Shown piece after piece: positions 34,707-42,996 of a DNA stretch of 64,000 bases. A program made the position numbers and the translations under genes. Each line of letters starts with the position of its first letter. Positions within the stretch are counted from its first letter, which is position 1. The notes below the pieces were generated by a model. It was given only the letters and a program-made list of their open reading frames with translations, had not been told where the DNA came from and searched no databases. Origin of the DNA: Actinomycetospora termitidis (lineage in GTDB: Bacteria > Actinomycetota > Actinomycetes > Mycobacteriales > Pseudonocardiaceae); NCBI RefSeq assembly GCF_030286555.1, contig NZ_JASVWF010000008.1, forward strand, positions 124,001 through 188,000, read 5' to 3'.

Positions 34707-35657
34707 TCAGAGTCGTCCGGCGGGCACGGGCTCGACGAACGCGGTGTCGGCGAAGGGGTCGAGCACGGTCATGCCCTCCTCGACGCGCGGCACGAACGCG
34801 GTCTCGGCGAGCGACGGGTCGATGGGCGCCGCTGCGAAGCGTGTGACGTCCTCCGCGTGCTGCGCCGCCGGCACGACGGCGGGTGCGGGCGGCGCCGGGA
34901 CCGGTGCCGGCGCGGGCTGCGCGTCGGTCATCCGGCGGTGCAGCATCCGGTACCGGATCGCCGCGGCCGCGGCCGCTCCGACCCCGAGGGCACCGAGCAC
35001 CAGCGGGACGTCCGAGGGGGCGTCGCCGGTGTCCGGGCGGCCGTCCGCCGCCCGGGTCACCGCGGCCGACGGGTCGCCGACGACGGGCGGGAGCACCGCG
35101 CCGGGCGCCGGTGCCGGAGCGACGCCGGGAGCCATCGTGGGCAGGGACCCGAGGGCCGCCCCGGGCGCGGCGGCCGGGACACCCCCCGGGGTGAGCAGGG
35201 CGCGCTGGCCGGCCGAGGGCGCGGCGGCGGGGGCGGTCCGGAGCGCGGGGGCGGGAGCGACGGGCGCCACCGGCGCGGTCGGCGGCAGCGCGCCCGCCGC
35301 CGGCACCGTGCCGGCGGCCGGGGCCAGGGGCACGACCGCTGCCGGAGCGGCCGCGGCGACCGGACGCTGCACGACGTTCACGCGCACCTCGCACAGCACG
35401 CCGGCGCGCCAGACCTGCGAGGAGGGCGACTTCGCGGTCACGGGGACGTCGTACGGCTTGCCCGTCCGCGACGAGATGCGGACCGTGTCCCCCGGGCTGG
35501 CCGTGACGGCGTCCCCGCACGAGGCGGGAATCGTCTGCCCGGCGACCGGCGCGGGGGCGGGCGCGGCGAGGGCCGCTGCACCCGTGCCGAGCAGGCCCGC
35601 CGCCACGGAACCGGCGAGGACGAGGTGGCGGGCGATCCCGCGGGTCGGGACGGACAT
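34707..35657 (-). CDS. Secreted, single-pass membrane Ala/Pro-rich protein
   Basis: The 316-aa protein has a signal peptide (MSVPTRGIARHLVLAGSVAA, Ala-rich cleavage region near 30). A short extracellular globular part with one Cys pair (about residues 47 and 89) follows, then a long Pro/Ala linker, a transmembrane helix near 221-240 (VPLVLGALGVGAAAAAAI) and a cytoplasmic tail rich in acidic and hydrophobic residues. The domain is not recognised. Such architecture is typical of actinobacterial envelope proteins. The ATG at 35657 has AGGAGAGGGGG upstream. Confidence 0.7.
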   Translation of the reverse strand: MSVPTRGIARHLVLAGSVAAGLLGTGAAALAAPAPAPVAGQTIPASCGDAVTASPGDTVRISSRTGKPYDVPVTAKSPSSQVWRAGVLCEVRVNVVQRPVAAAAPAAVVPLAPAAGTVPAAGALPPTAPVAPVAPAPALRTAPAAAPSAGQRALLTPGGVPAAAPGAALGSLPTMAPGVAPAPAPGAVLPPVVGDPSAAVTRAADGRPDTGDAPSDVPLVLGALGVGAAAAAAIRYRMLHRRMTDAQPAPAPVPAPPAPAVVPAAQHAEDVTRFAAAPIDPSLAETAFVPRVEEGMTVLDPFADTAFVEPVPAGRL

Positions 35658-35675
35658 GGCCGTGCCCCCTCTCCT

Positions 35676-35695
35676 GCGACGACGGGGGTCGTCGC
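35676..35695. terminator. Hairpin between MarR and envelope-protein genes
   Basis: GCGACGAC and GTCGTCGC form a perfect 8-bp stem around a GGGG tetraloop. It lies 54 bp after the MarR stop (minus strand) and just upstream of the ribosome site of the next gene. It may terminate the MarR transcript or attenuate the downstream gene. Confidence 0.5.
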
Positions 35696-35749
35696 GGACG
35701 TCGTTGCCCGGTGAACGACGGGACACGCACGAGGGTGACGCCTCGACGC

Positions 35750-36184
35750 TCAGACCCCGGGCGCCCGCATCAGCGCGAGCAGGGCCTGCGTCACCGCAGT
35801 GGCGGCCTCGTCGGGGAGCTGCTCCGCGATCCGGTCGTCGATCGCCGCGAGGATTCCGCGCCCGACGCCCCGCAGGCGCTCGCCCTCGTCGGTGACGTGC
35901 AGTTCGGCCCTCCGACCCCGGCCCGGATGGGTGACCCGCACGACGGCGCCGCGTGCCTCGAGGGCGTTCAGCGTCGCCTGCATGCTCTGCGGGGTCACGC
36001 CCGCCCGCCGGGCCAGCTCGCTGTAGGAGAGCCCCGGCCCGGAGGCGAGATGACCGAGCGCGGACAGGTGGCGCAGCGACATGGCCTCCGCCCGCAGGCC
36101 CGCCTCGACCTCGTCCCGGACGCGACGACCGAGGGTCATCAGCAGGAACGCGGCGCTGACGGGAGGGCCGTCCTCACGCGCCAC
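35750..36184 (-). CDS. MarR family transcriptional regulator
   Basis: The 144-aa protein has the MarR winged helix: LSYSELARRAGVTPQSMQAT followed by LNALEARGAVVRV and a wing with GRGRRAELHVT. GTG 36184 is preferred because GGAAGGGGGAG precedes it and because the longer start at 36235 lies inside the operator-like palindrome. It is divergent from the DJ-1 family gene and probably represses it. Confidence 0.88.
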   Translation of the reverse strand: MAREDGPPVSAAFLLMTLGRRVRDEVEAGLRAEAMSLRHLSALGHLASGPGLSYSELARRAGVTPQSMQATLNALEARGAVVRVTHPGRGRRAELHVTDEGERLRGVGRGILAAIDDRIAEQLPDEAATAVTQALLALMRAPGV

Positions 36185-36224
36185 GAGCTCCCCCTTCCGC
36201 CGGGTTGCAGTCCGACTGTACGTT

Positions 36225-36243
36225 GTTTCAGTCACACTGAAAC
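36225..36243. promoter_or_regulatory. MarR operator-like palindrome
   Basis: A perfect inverted repeat GTTTCAGT-CAC-ACTGAAAC sits between the MarR gene and the divergent DJ-1 gene, 15 bp upstream of the latter's ATG and next to its ribosome site. An 11-bp palindrome CAGTCCGACTG lies about 10 bp further towards MarR. The pair resembles a MarR dimer site covering both promoters. Confidence 0.75.
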
Positions 36244-36258
36244 CGAGGAGGGACGACC

Positions 36259-36900
36259 ATGCGCGTGCAGATCGTGCTGTTCGACGGCTTCGACCCCCTG
36301 GACGTACTCGGGCCCTACGAGGTCCTCACGGTCGGGGGCGGGATGAGCGGCGGCGGGGTGACCGTCGAGTTCGCGGGCGTCGACGGGCCGCGCCTCGTCC
36401 CGAGCGGCCTGCCGGCGATCTCGTTGGCGGCGACCGCGACGTTGGACCCCGCCGTCGACGTCGTCGTGGTGCCGGGGGTGGCGGGCTCGCTGTCCCTGGA
36501 CCCGCAGGAGGAGGGGAGCGTCGGAGCCCTCCTCACCCGCGCGATCGGCCCCCTGGCCGGGCCCCTGCGCGCGGCCCTCGACCACGACGGGACGACCGTC
36601 GCCACGGTATGCGGCGGGTCGCTGCTGGTGGCCTGGAGCGGGCTCGCGGACGGGCGGCCGCTGGTCACCCACGAGCGCGGGGCGGATCTGACGGGGACGG
36701 CCCCGGTCCCGGTGGACGCCCGCGTCGTCGACGACGGCGACCTCGTGAGCGCCGGCAACGTGACGTGCGGGATCGACCTCGCGCTGCACCTCCTCGAGCG
36801 GGAGGTCGGGCCGCAGGTCGCGCACGCGGTCGAGCGGGTCATCCGCTTCGAGCGCCGCGGCACGGTGTGGCGGGCGAGCGGGACGCCGGTCCGGGCGTGA
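36259..36900 (+). CDS. DJ-1/PfpI family protein (GATase1-like)
   Basis: This 213-aa protein has a DJ-1 fold with LFDGFDPLDVLGPYE at the N-terminus, typical of isonitrile hydratase-like and ThiJ members, and the nucleophile elbow Cys118 in TVCGGSLLVA. The acidic partner is near residue 17-21. It could hydrate isonitriles or act on methylglyoxal-like carbonyls. GAGGAGGGA precedes ATG 36259. It is controlled by a MarR-type palindrome and coupled by GTGA to a small membrane protein. Confidence 0.85.
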   Translation: MRVQIVLFDGFDPLDVLGPYEVLTVGGGMSGGGVTVEFAGVDGPRLVPSGLPAISLAATATLDPAVDVVVVPGVAGSLSLDPQEEGSVGALLTRAIGPLAGPLRAALDHDGTTVATVCGGSLLVAWSGLADGRPLVTHERGADLTGTAPVPVDARVVDDGDLVSAGNVTCGIDLALHLLEREVGPQVAHAVERVIRFERRGTVWRASGTPVRA

Positions 36901-37358
36901 ACGCGGTCCTGCTCTCGGTCCACGTCCTGGCCGCGATCGTGGCCGTCGGTCCGGTGTGCGTCGCGGCGAGCATGTTCCCGCCGGAGGCGCGGCGGGCGCT
37001 CGCTGACCCGCAGGAGGTCGGCCGGCTGGCGGTCCTCGCCCGCGTCTGCCGGACCTACGCCCTCGTCGGAATCGCCGTGCCGGTGTTCGGCCTGGCCACC
37101 GCGTCGTCGATGGGGGTGCTCACCGAGGCGTGGGTGCTGGTGTCGATCGTGCTGACCCTCGCCGCCGTCGTCGTGCTGGCCGTCGGGGTCCTCCCGCGGC
37201 AACGCACCCTGCTCGGCGCCGTCACCGGCGAGGTACCGCACCCCTCCCCCGCCACGCTCGTCGGCGGTCTCGCCGGCACGACGGGCGTGTTCAACCTGCT
37301 GTGGGCGACGGTCACGGTGCTGATGATCCTGCGGCCCGGCTCGACGACCGGAGTGTGA
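36897..37358 (+). CDS. Small four-helix membrane protein
   Basis: This 153-aa protein has four hydrophobic helices (about 3-24, 48-68, 77-97, 122-145), with a short cytoplasmic loop rich in Arg and Ala after the first. It resembles DUF2269-type proteins but family assignment is weak. The GTG start overlaps the DJ-1 gene stop in GTGA, so it is co-translated and probably MarR-controlled. A role as transporter or stress-related membrane protein is speculation. Confidence 0.6.
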   Translation: MNAVLLSVHVLAAIVAVGPVCVAASMFPPEARRALADPQEVGRLAVLARVCRTYALVGIAVPVFGLATASSMGVLTEAWVLVSIVLTLAAVVVLAVGVLPRQRTLLGAVTGEVPHPSPATLVGGLAGTTGVFNLLWATVTVLMILRPGSTTGV

Positions 37359-37382
37359 CCTCGGTGCGGCACCATCGCTTCC

Positions 37383-37652
37383 ATGTGCCGCAACATCCGG
37401 GTCCTGCACAACTTCGAGCCGCCGGCGACCGAGCACGAGGTGCACGACGCCGCCCTGCAGTACGTCCGCAAGATCAGCGGTGCGGCGAAGCCGTCGAAGG
37501 CCAACGAGGAGGCCTTCGCCCGGGCGGTCGCCGAGATCACGGCGACCACCCGCACCCTGCTCGACGAGCTGGTGACGACCGCTCCCCCGAAGGACCGCGA
37601 GGTCGAGGCGTTCAAGGCGCGGGAGCGGGCCCGCGAGCGCTACGCCCGCTGA
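37383..37652 (+). CDS. DUF2277-family small protein
   Basis: This 89-aa protein starts MCRNIRVLHNFEPPAT and continues VHDAALQYVRKISGAAKPSK, the conserved core of DUF2277. It is soluble and basic. Function is unknown in the family. It follows the small membrane protein by 24 bp and converges on the DUF6131-like gene. Confidence 0.85.
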   Translation: MCRNIRVLHNFEPPATEHEVHDAALQYVRKISGAAKPSKANEEAFARAVAEITATTRTLLDELVTTAPPKDREVEAFKARERARERYAR

Positions 37653-37668
37653 CCCGCCCCGCGGTCGA

Positions 37669-37827
37669 TCAGAAGTACGTCTTGCGCCCGCCGACGCCCC
37701 GGCCGACCGCGCCGAGCACGGTGAGGACCAGGCCGACCACCAGCAGGATCCAGCCGATGGTGGCGACGAACGCGGGGACGGGGGCCAGGTAGCCCAGGAC
37801 GATGAGGATGATGCCGAGGATGATCAC
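37669..37827 (-). CDS. DUF6131-like two-helix membrane peptide
   Basis: This 52-aa protein with a GTG start, GGAGG 8 nt upstream, has two hydrophobic helices (VIILGIILIVLGYLA and ATIGWILLVVGLVLTVLG) and ends in the basic GRGVGGRKTYF tail of DUF6131-like actinobacterial proteins. Function is unknown. About 200 bp separate it from the aminotransferase gene upstream on the same strand. Confidence 0.7.
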   Translation of the reverse strand: MIILGIILIVLGYLAPVPAFVATIGWILLVVGLVLTVLGAVGRGVGGRKTYF

Positions 37828-38026
37828 GAGTTTGCCTCCGAGGTGGGGAGCTTCCGGACGCCGGTGAGGTTCCCGTGAGATGTCCTCGCCGACAGCCGGG
37901 ACAACGACCCCCGGACGAACCACGGTTCTCCCGCAGGACCGATCGGGGCGAAGTTGCGCCGCTCGCGTTCCATTCCATCGCGTCCGGCCCAGCGCCGTCC
38001 TCCCCGTCCTCGGCGAACGGTCGCAC

Positions 38027-39280
38027 TCAGGCCGCCGACACGGCGGCTGCGTCGTCCCCCTCGGCACGCGCGAGGTCGAGGACCGCACCGAGCCGACGGA
38101 CCGCCTCCGCGATCCTCTCCGGCGGGCACGCCGAGAAGCTCAGCCGCACCGTGTCCCGGGGCGGGTCGCCGACGTGGAAGCCGGCTCCGGGGACGAAGGC
38201 GACGGGGCCGCCGTCACGCGGGGCGAGCGCCTCGTGGAGGAGCCGAGCGGTGTCGAGACCGCCGGTCGTCAGCCAGACGAAGAAGCCCCCGCCGGGCACC
38301 CGGAGGCACGCCGCCTCCCCCAGCCGGGTCGCGCAGGCGGCGACCATCGCGTCGCGCCGCGCACGGTAGACGTCCCGGACGCGCTCGAGGTGTCCGGCGA
38401 GGAAGCCCGGTTCGCGCAGGAGGTCGGCGACCGCGAGCTGCGCCGCCCCGGCGCTCGCGAGATCCGAGCGTTCCTTCAGGTGGTGGAGGGGGCGTACCAG
38501 CTCGGGAGCGGCTGCGATCCATCCCAGCCGCAGCCCGGGCGCGAGCATCTTCGAGAACGTGCCGAGGTGGATCACCAGGCCACTGGTGTCCAGCGCGGCG
38601 AACGTCTCGGCGTCCCCGGCGCCGTCCACGTCGTCGTAGCGCAGCGAGCCGTACGCGTCGTCCTCGACGATGGGCAGCCGGTGGCGCTCGCACACCTCGA
38701 GGATCTCGAGACGCCGTCGGCGGCTCGTCACGGCGCCGGTCGGGTTCGCGAAGGTCGGCACGAGGTAGAGCATCCGGAGGCGGTTCGGTCCCCCCGGTCC
38801 GCGGTCCCGGCGCAGGGCCTCGGACAGGGCGGCGGGCAGGAGGCCCTCGGCGTCCGAGGCGAGCGGGTACACGCGCGGCTGGTACTGCCGGAAGGTCTCC
38901 AGCGCGCCGAGGTAGGACGGGTTCTCGACGACGACCCCCGCGCCCGGGTCGAGCAGCAACCGGGCCACGAGATCCAGGCCCTGCTGCGATCCGTTCGTGA
39001 CGAGGAGTCGGTCGGGTCCTGCGGCCGCGCGCGGGATCAGCTCGGCGATCGCCGTCCGCAGCTCCACGCATCCCTCGGTGGAGCCATAGGCCAGCGCGTC
39101 GACGGGCGTGTCGGTGAGACGGCGGTGCAGCGCTGCGCGGTACTCGTCGACCGGGAAGGTCTCGGGAGCGGGCAGGCCTCCGGCCAGCGAGATCGTGTCC
39201 GCGCGCAGGGGGCGGTCCAGGGCGCGGCGGATGGCGGTCGTCGTCATGCCGTGCATGCGCGTCGCGAGCGGGATCGTCAT
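38027..39280 (-). CDS. PLP-dependent aminotransferase (class I, MocR-like fold without helix-turn-helix)
   Basis: The 417-aa enzyme has ISLAGGLPAPETFP, GSTEGCVELRTAI, NPTGAV, the AYGSLRYD segment after the PLP-binding Asp, and Lys in TFSKMLAPGLRLGW as the Schiff-base site. It resembles 2-aminoadipate/aromatic aminotransferases (LysN/KAT). ATG 39280 overlaps the cupin stop by 4 bp (ATGA), so the cupin is translated first. The pair likely processes a 2-oxo acid or amino acid; the direction is unclear. Confidence 0.88.
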   Translation of the reverse strand: MTIPLATRMHGMTTTAIRRALDRPLRADTISLAGGLPAPETFPVDEYRAALHRRLTDTPVDALAYGSTEGCVELRTAIAELIPRAAAGPDRLLVTNGSQQGLDLVARLLLDPGAGVVVENPSYLGALETFRQYQPRVYPLASDAEGLLPAALSEALRRDRGPGGPNRLRMLYLVPTFANPTGAVTSRRRRLEILEVCERHRLPIVEDDAYGSLRYDDVDGAGDAETFAALDTSGLVIHLGTFSKMLAPGLRLGWIAAAPELVRPLHHLKERSDLASAGAAQLAVADLLREPGFLAGHLERVRDVYRARRDAMVAACATRLGEAACLRVPGGGFFVWLTTGGLDTARLLHEALAPRDGGPVAFVPGAGFHVGDPPRDTVRLSFSACPPERIAEAVRRLGAVLDLARAEGDDAAAVSAA

Positions 39281-39702
39281 GCCGGGCCTGCCGGGTGGGC
39301 GTGGTCCAGGTGCGGCAGGAGGACGACGCTCTCCTGCTCGTTGGGGTCGGTGCGCGCCAGGACGGCGCGGACCGGACGCTCCGTCGATCGGTTGACCGGG
39401 CGGTGCGGCACGTTGGCGGGGATGTAGAGGAACTGACCCGCGCGGACGGTCACGCACTCGGCGAGGTCCGGTCCGAACCAGGTGTCGGCCTCGCCCTCGA
39501 GCACGAACAGGGCGGTCTCGTGCGCGTCGTGGCGGTGCGCGTCCCCCGCCGCTCCCGGCGGGATGGTCACGAGGTGCATGCACAGACCGCGGGACCCGAC
39601 CGTGCCGGCCGCGACCCCCTCGAACAGCTGGGCGCGCTGCTTGCCCTCCGCCATGTCACCCGCATCGACGACACGGCATCGCGGCGTCTCGGTCGTGGTC
39701 AC
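39277..39702 (-). CDS. Cupin-domain protein
   Basis: The 141-aa protein has a single cupin barrel with metal motif 1 GDAHRHDAHETALFVLEGE and motif 2 RAGQFLYIPANVPHRPVN, both with His and Glu ligands. Small cupins of this kind act as dioxygenases, isomerases or binding proteins. GTG 39702 fits a GGGGGA ribosome site. It is coupled by ATGA to the aminotransferase. The 390-bp upstream gap holds the promoter. Confidence 0.82.
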   Translation of the reverse strand: MTTTETPRCRVVDAGDMAEGKQRAQLFEGVAAGTVGSRGLCMHLVTIPPGAAGDAHRHDAHETALFVLEGEADTWFGPDLAECVTVRAGQFLYIPANVPHRPVNRSTERPVRAVLARTDPNEQESVVLLPHLDHAHPAGPA

Positions 39703-40092
39703 GGTGTCCCCCAAGATCGGTGGCTCGAACTCGAGCCCGTTCACCTGTCCGGGCCACTCTGGCGAGGATCTTGTCACGCTGCGAAGTCGTATTGGGCACA
39801 ATCACTCCGCTGGCGCCTCCGGACCACTCGTCCGTCGCATCCCGGGCAGCGGCGGTCGCCACCCGGGTGAACGGGCGGCGCGATGCAGGTCCCGGACCGA
39901 TCCAGGACGGTCGGCCGTGTTTCGAGTGCTCGGGCCGGGGCCACTCCCCGCGCACGGAGTTCGGGACGGCGTTCGGGGACGGCGTCACGGGTTCCGCACC
40001 GAAGGAGGGTCCCGCTCCCGCCGCTGGGGAGCGGGCGGGAGCGGGACCCCGTCCTCGACATCGGCGACCACATCCTGGTCTGATCACCGGAC
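39703..40092. other. Long divergent intergenic region
   Basis: The 390-bp gap between the cupin gene and the EamA exporter gene has no convincing gene. It holds a short inverted repeat, GCTCGA-AC-TCGAGC (39723-39736), 21 bp upstream of the cupin start, and a strong 16-bp hairpin at 40007-40049. A promoter for each divergent unit is expected here, but no unambiguous -35/-10 pair is visible. Confidence 0.5.
40007..40049 (+). terminator. Strong 16-bp hairpin in the exporter leader
   Basis: GGGTCCCGCTCCCGCC (40007-40022) pairs perfectly with its complement at 40034-40049 around an 11-nt loop. The stem ends 43 nt before the GTG of the EamA exporter, so it lies in the likely 5' leader. No gene precedes it on this strand, which argues against a plain terminator and for an attenuator or a leader-RNA structure. 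There is no U-tract. Confidence 0.5.
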
Positions 40093-41064
40093 GTGAGCCC
40101 ACCCGCCGTCGAGACCCCCCGGGGCGGACGGACGTCCGGCGGCCTGGCGATCGCGCTGCTGTCCGGGTTCTCGTTCGGCCTCGCCGGTCCGTTCGCCGCC
40201 TCGCTGCTCGCCGTCGGGTGGTCCCCGATCGCGGTCGTGCTGGGCCGGCTCGGGGGCACTGCACTCCTGCTCGCCGTGCCCCTGGTGGTCGTCGTGGCCC
40301 GCGGGTTCCGGCCGGCGGCGCGCGATCTGCGCGCCGTCGCCGTCTACGGCGTGGTCCCCCTCGCCGGGGCACAGGTCTGCTACTTCAGCGCCGTCGACCG
40401 GCTGTCGGTGGGCGTCGCCCTGCTCATCGAGTACACCGCCCCGGTCCTGTTGCTGGCGTGGACATGGACCCGGAACGCCGAGCGACCGCGCCCGGCCACC
40501 CTGGGCGGCGCGGCCCTCGCGATCGCGGGCCTCGTGCTCGTCCTGGAGGTGTGGCGGGCCGCGGAGGTCGACGTCGTCGGGGTGCTCTGGGGTCTCGGTG
40601 CCGCGGTCTGCCTGGCGGCCTACTTCCGTCTCTCGGCTGCGGCCGGGGAGGCGGACGGACCACCCGCCCTCGTCCTGACCGCCGGCGGGGCGGTGGTGGG
40701 CAGCGTCGTCGTCGTGCTCGTGGGGCTCGTGGGTCTCCTGCCGCTGACGGCGACGACGGCGTCGATCGACCTGGCGGGTTCGACCGCGCCGTGGTGGGTC
40801 GGGGTCGTGCTCGTGGCGGCGTTCTCGACGACGCTGGCCTACCTGGCGGGGATCGCGGCGGTCGCGCGCCTGGGGTCGCGGCTCGCGTCGTTCGTCGGCC
40901 TGAGCGAGGTGCTGTTCGCGGTGCTCGGCGCATGGTGGCTCGTCTCCCAGCGACCGACGGCACCGCAGATCGCCGGGGGCGTGCTCATCGTCGCGGCGAT
41001 CGCCCTGATCCGGTGGGCCGAACCGCCCGGGGTCGATGATCGTCCGGCGGGCCCGGAGAGCTAG
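40093..41064 (+). CDS. EamA/DMT-family exporter
   Basis: The 323-aa protein has about ten transmembrane helices in two EamA halves. The first half contains GFSFGLAGPFAASLLAVGW and GVALLIEYTAPVLLLAW; the second contains ASFVGLSEVLFAVLGAW. Such exporters move amino acids or other metabolites outward. GTG 40093 is poorly supported by a ribosome site (ACGTG after CACCGG). The leader carries a long hairpin, hinting at regulated expression. Confidence 0.85.
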   Translation: MSPPAVETPRGGRTSGGLAIALLSGFSFGLAGPFAASLLAVGWSPIAVVLGRLGGTALLLAVPLVVVVARGFRPAARDLRAVAVYGVVPLAGAQVCYFSAVDRLSVGVALLIEYTAPVLLLAWTWTRNAERPRPATLGGAALAIAGLVLVLEVWRAAEVDVVGVLWGLGAAVCLAAYFRLSAAAGEADGPPALVLTAGGAVVGSVVVVLVGLVGLLPLTATTASIDLAGSTAPWWVGVVLVAAFSTTLAYLAGIAAVARLGSRLASFVGLSEVLFAVLGAWWLVSQRPTAPQIAGGVLIVAAIALIRWAEPPGVDDRPAGPES

Positions 41065-41092
41065 CCGTACCGTCCGGGCGGGGGTGGTTCCG

Positions 41093-41662
41093 GTGCCGCA
41101 GCTCGATCCTGCTCCGCTGTTCGACCTGGTCACGGGCTTCCCGCCGGACGACGCGATCGACGTGACGATCCCGATGCCGCTCTCGCTGGCGATCTACATG
41201 ACGATGCTGGAGTCCACCGGCCACGCGTCCGAGGTCGCGGCGCTGCGCAAGGTCTACATCGACGAGGCCCGCGAGACGGCGCGTGCCCTGCAGTCCGGGT
41301 CGGACCGGCTGCGGATCACGCACATCGTCGAGGAGCGGGTCCGCCGCATCAACGGGCTCCGGCCGCACGTGCACTTCTTCGTCGGCACGACCGTCCGGGA
41401 CGCGGACGGTGCGCAACGCCCGGTCGACGTCGAGTCGCTGGAGAACCGGGCGTCGGAGGAGGTCCTCCCCGACCACCGCGACCGCCTCGTCGCCGCCACC
41501 ACGCACGGGTGCGGGCTGACCTGGGGGCCGACCTCGTGGTCGTCCGCCGAGGTCCTCGAGCCCCCGTGGCTGGTGGACCGCGCGTCGGAGGCGCGGGAGG
41601 AACCGCCGTGCCCGGGTCCGTGGCCGCGCCGTCAGATCCTCGTCGGCCGGGCCTCGTCGTGA
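41093..41662 (+). CDS. Hypothetical protein
   Basis: This 189-aa protein has no family I recognise. It has a compact middle with an HVHFFVGTTV strand, an RITHIVEERVRRINGLRPH helix and a Trp-rich C-terminal WGPTSWSS. It lacks signal or transmembrane segments. GTG 41093 has a GGGGGTGG ribosome site. It overlaps the following gene by GTGA and lies 28 bp after the exporter, so it could be part of the exporter operon. Confidence 0.55.
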   Translation: MPQLDPAPLFDLVTGFPPDDAIDVTIPMPLSLAIYMTMLESTGHASEVAALRKVYIDEARETARALQSGSDRLRITHIVEERVRRINGLRPHVHFFVGTTVRDADGAQRPVDVESLENRASEEVLPDHRDRLVAATTHGCGLTWGPTSWSSAEVLEPPWLVDRASEAREEPPCPGPWPRRQILVGRASS

Positions 41663-42051
41663 CGGCCTTCTTCGTTCCGGGCACCGACCCCGACACGGCC
41701 GAGTCCCGCTATGCCGAGCTCGCGGAGCTCGCCGGGGCCGCGGTGGGCCACCCGGCCGACCGGGTGCGCTCGGTCCGGTTCGTCCGCGGTGCCGAGGAGT
41801 GGACGGCCGCGGTCGGCGAGCACCTCTCGGGCCGGCTCGCGGCGCGGACCGACCGCCGGACCGCCCGAGGCTCCGCGCCCACCCGCCGCGTCTCCGATCC
41901 CGCGACCGTGCAGGCCGTCTTCCACACCGGCCACGGGTACGTGCTGGTGATCGACACCCCGCCGGTCGGGACCGTCGACGACTCGGTGTGGGACAACCCG
42001 GTCACGATCGCCGAGCACGACGCTCGCGACGTCGTCCTCTTCGACGGCTGA
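41659..42051 (+). CDS. Hypothetical protein
   Basis: This 130-aa protein is coupled by GTGA to the previous unknown gene. It has two predicted alpha/beta segments (VTAFFVPGTDPDTAESRYAE and VQAVFHTGHGYVLVIDTPP) and no recognised domain. The last residues VTIAEHDARDVVLFDG end near the next gene. The overlap suggests the two proteins work together, and no function can be named. Confidence 0.55.
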   Translation: MTAFFVPGTDPDTAESRYAELAELAGAAVGHPADRVRSVRFVRGAEEWTAAVGEHLSGRLAARTDRRTARGSAPTRRVSDPATVQAVFHTGHGYVLVIDTPPVGTVDDSVWDNPVTIAEHDARDVVLFDG

Positions 42052-42061
42052 CCGGGCCCCG

Positions 42062-42847
42062 TCAGGGGACGACGAGCTCGGTGTCGTGGCCGTCGGTGAT
42101 CGCCATGTGGCCGGGCGCGTGGCAGATCGCCAGGGGCGGACGGCTCGCCATCACCGCGGCCTGCGGGGTGACCCCGCAGGCCCAGAAGACCGGGAGCTCG
42201 CCGTCGGGAATCTCGACCGGGTCGCCGAAGTCGGGCCGGTCGAGGTCGTCGATGCCCAGGGCGGACGGGTCGCCGACGTGCACCGGGGCGCCGTGGACCG
42301 CGGGGTAGCGCGAGGTGACGCGCACCGCCGTCGCGACGAGGTCGGGAGCGACGGGGCGCATCGACACCACGAGGGGCCCGGCGAGGTCGCCCGCACTCCG
42401 GCAGGCGCGGTCCGTCCGGTACATCGGGACGTTGCGGCCCTGCTCGACGTGGCGGATCGGGACCCCGGCCGCGGCCAGGGCGTCCTCGAACGTGAACGAG
42501 CAGCCGATCAGGAAGGCGACCAGGTCGTCGCGCCAGTGCTCGCGGACGTCGTCGACCTCGTCGGCGTACTTCCCGTCCACGTAGACGCGATAGGCGGGCA
42601 GGTCGGTGCGCAGGTCGCCGTCGAAGACCGTCGTCGACGTCGCGCCGGGCTCGGAGACGTCGAGGACGGGACACGGCTTCGGGTTGCGCTGCGCGAACAG
42701 CAGCACCTCGTAGGCGTAGTCGCGCGGGACGGCGATCAGGTTCGCCTGGGTCCTGCCCGTGCACCATCCCGCGGTCGGCGTGCGGAGCCCGTCGCGGAAC
42801 AGGGCGCGGGCCTCGTGCGGGCTGTAGGCCCCAGGGCTGCCGTCCAT
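42062..42847 (-). CDS. D-glutamate cyclase / DUF1445 family protein (putative hydro-lyase)
   Basis: This 261-aa protein has the DUF1445 signature: [15 protein letters not shown], a [10 protein letters not shown] segment, NVPMYRT, and [18 protein letters not shown] at the C-terminus. Mammalian relatives (DGLUCY) cyclise D-glutamate to 5-oxoproline; bacterial ones are labelled putative hydro-lyases. ATG 42847 is the natural start. It converges with the hypothetical pair and follows, after a hairpin, the LuxR-SBP fusion gene. Confidence 0.8.
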   Translation of the reverse strand: MDGSPGAYSPHEARALFRDGLRTPTAGWCTGRTQANLIAVPRDYAYEVLLFAQRNPKPCPVLDVSEPGATSTTVFDGDLRTDLPAYRVYVDGKYADEVDDVREHWRDDLVAFLIGCSFTFEDALAAAGVPIRHVEQGRNVPMYRTDRACRSAGDLAGPLVVSMRPVAPDLVATAVRVTSRYPAVHGAPVHVGDPSALGIDDLDRPDFGDPVEIPDGELPVFWACGVTPQAAVMASRPPLAICHAPGHMAITDGHDTELVVP

Positions 42848-42925
42848 GGCCCGACCCTACCCCGAAGATTGCCGGATCGTTGAACGATTCTCGTAGCGGG
42901 AGCTCGGCCCGGACGACCAGCCCAC

Positions 42926-42981
42926 CGAGTGCGACACGACGCAGGATTCGAGGCGACAGAACCTGCCCGACGTCGCACTCG
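42926..42981. terminator. Extended hairpin after the LuxR-SBP gene
   Basis: CGAGTGCGAC (42926-42935) and GTCGCACTCG (42972-42981) form a perfect 10-bp outer stem. A 5-by-5 internal loop (ACGAC opposite CCGAC) is followed by an inner GCAGG/CCTGC stem and a 16-nt loop. It lies 16 bp beyond the stop of the LuxR-SBP gene and before the DUF1445 start, so it probably terminates the former. It may also be a dispersed intergenic repeat. Confidence 0.6.
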
Positions 42982-42996
42982 CCGGCCGACCACCTG

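Noticed and set aside
39917-40080. A CxxCxGxGH-like motif in the gap before the exporter, resembling a DnaJ zinc finger
   Set aside because: Only one Cys pair occurs and the frame has no supported start; chance in G+C-rich DNA.
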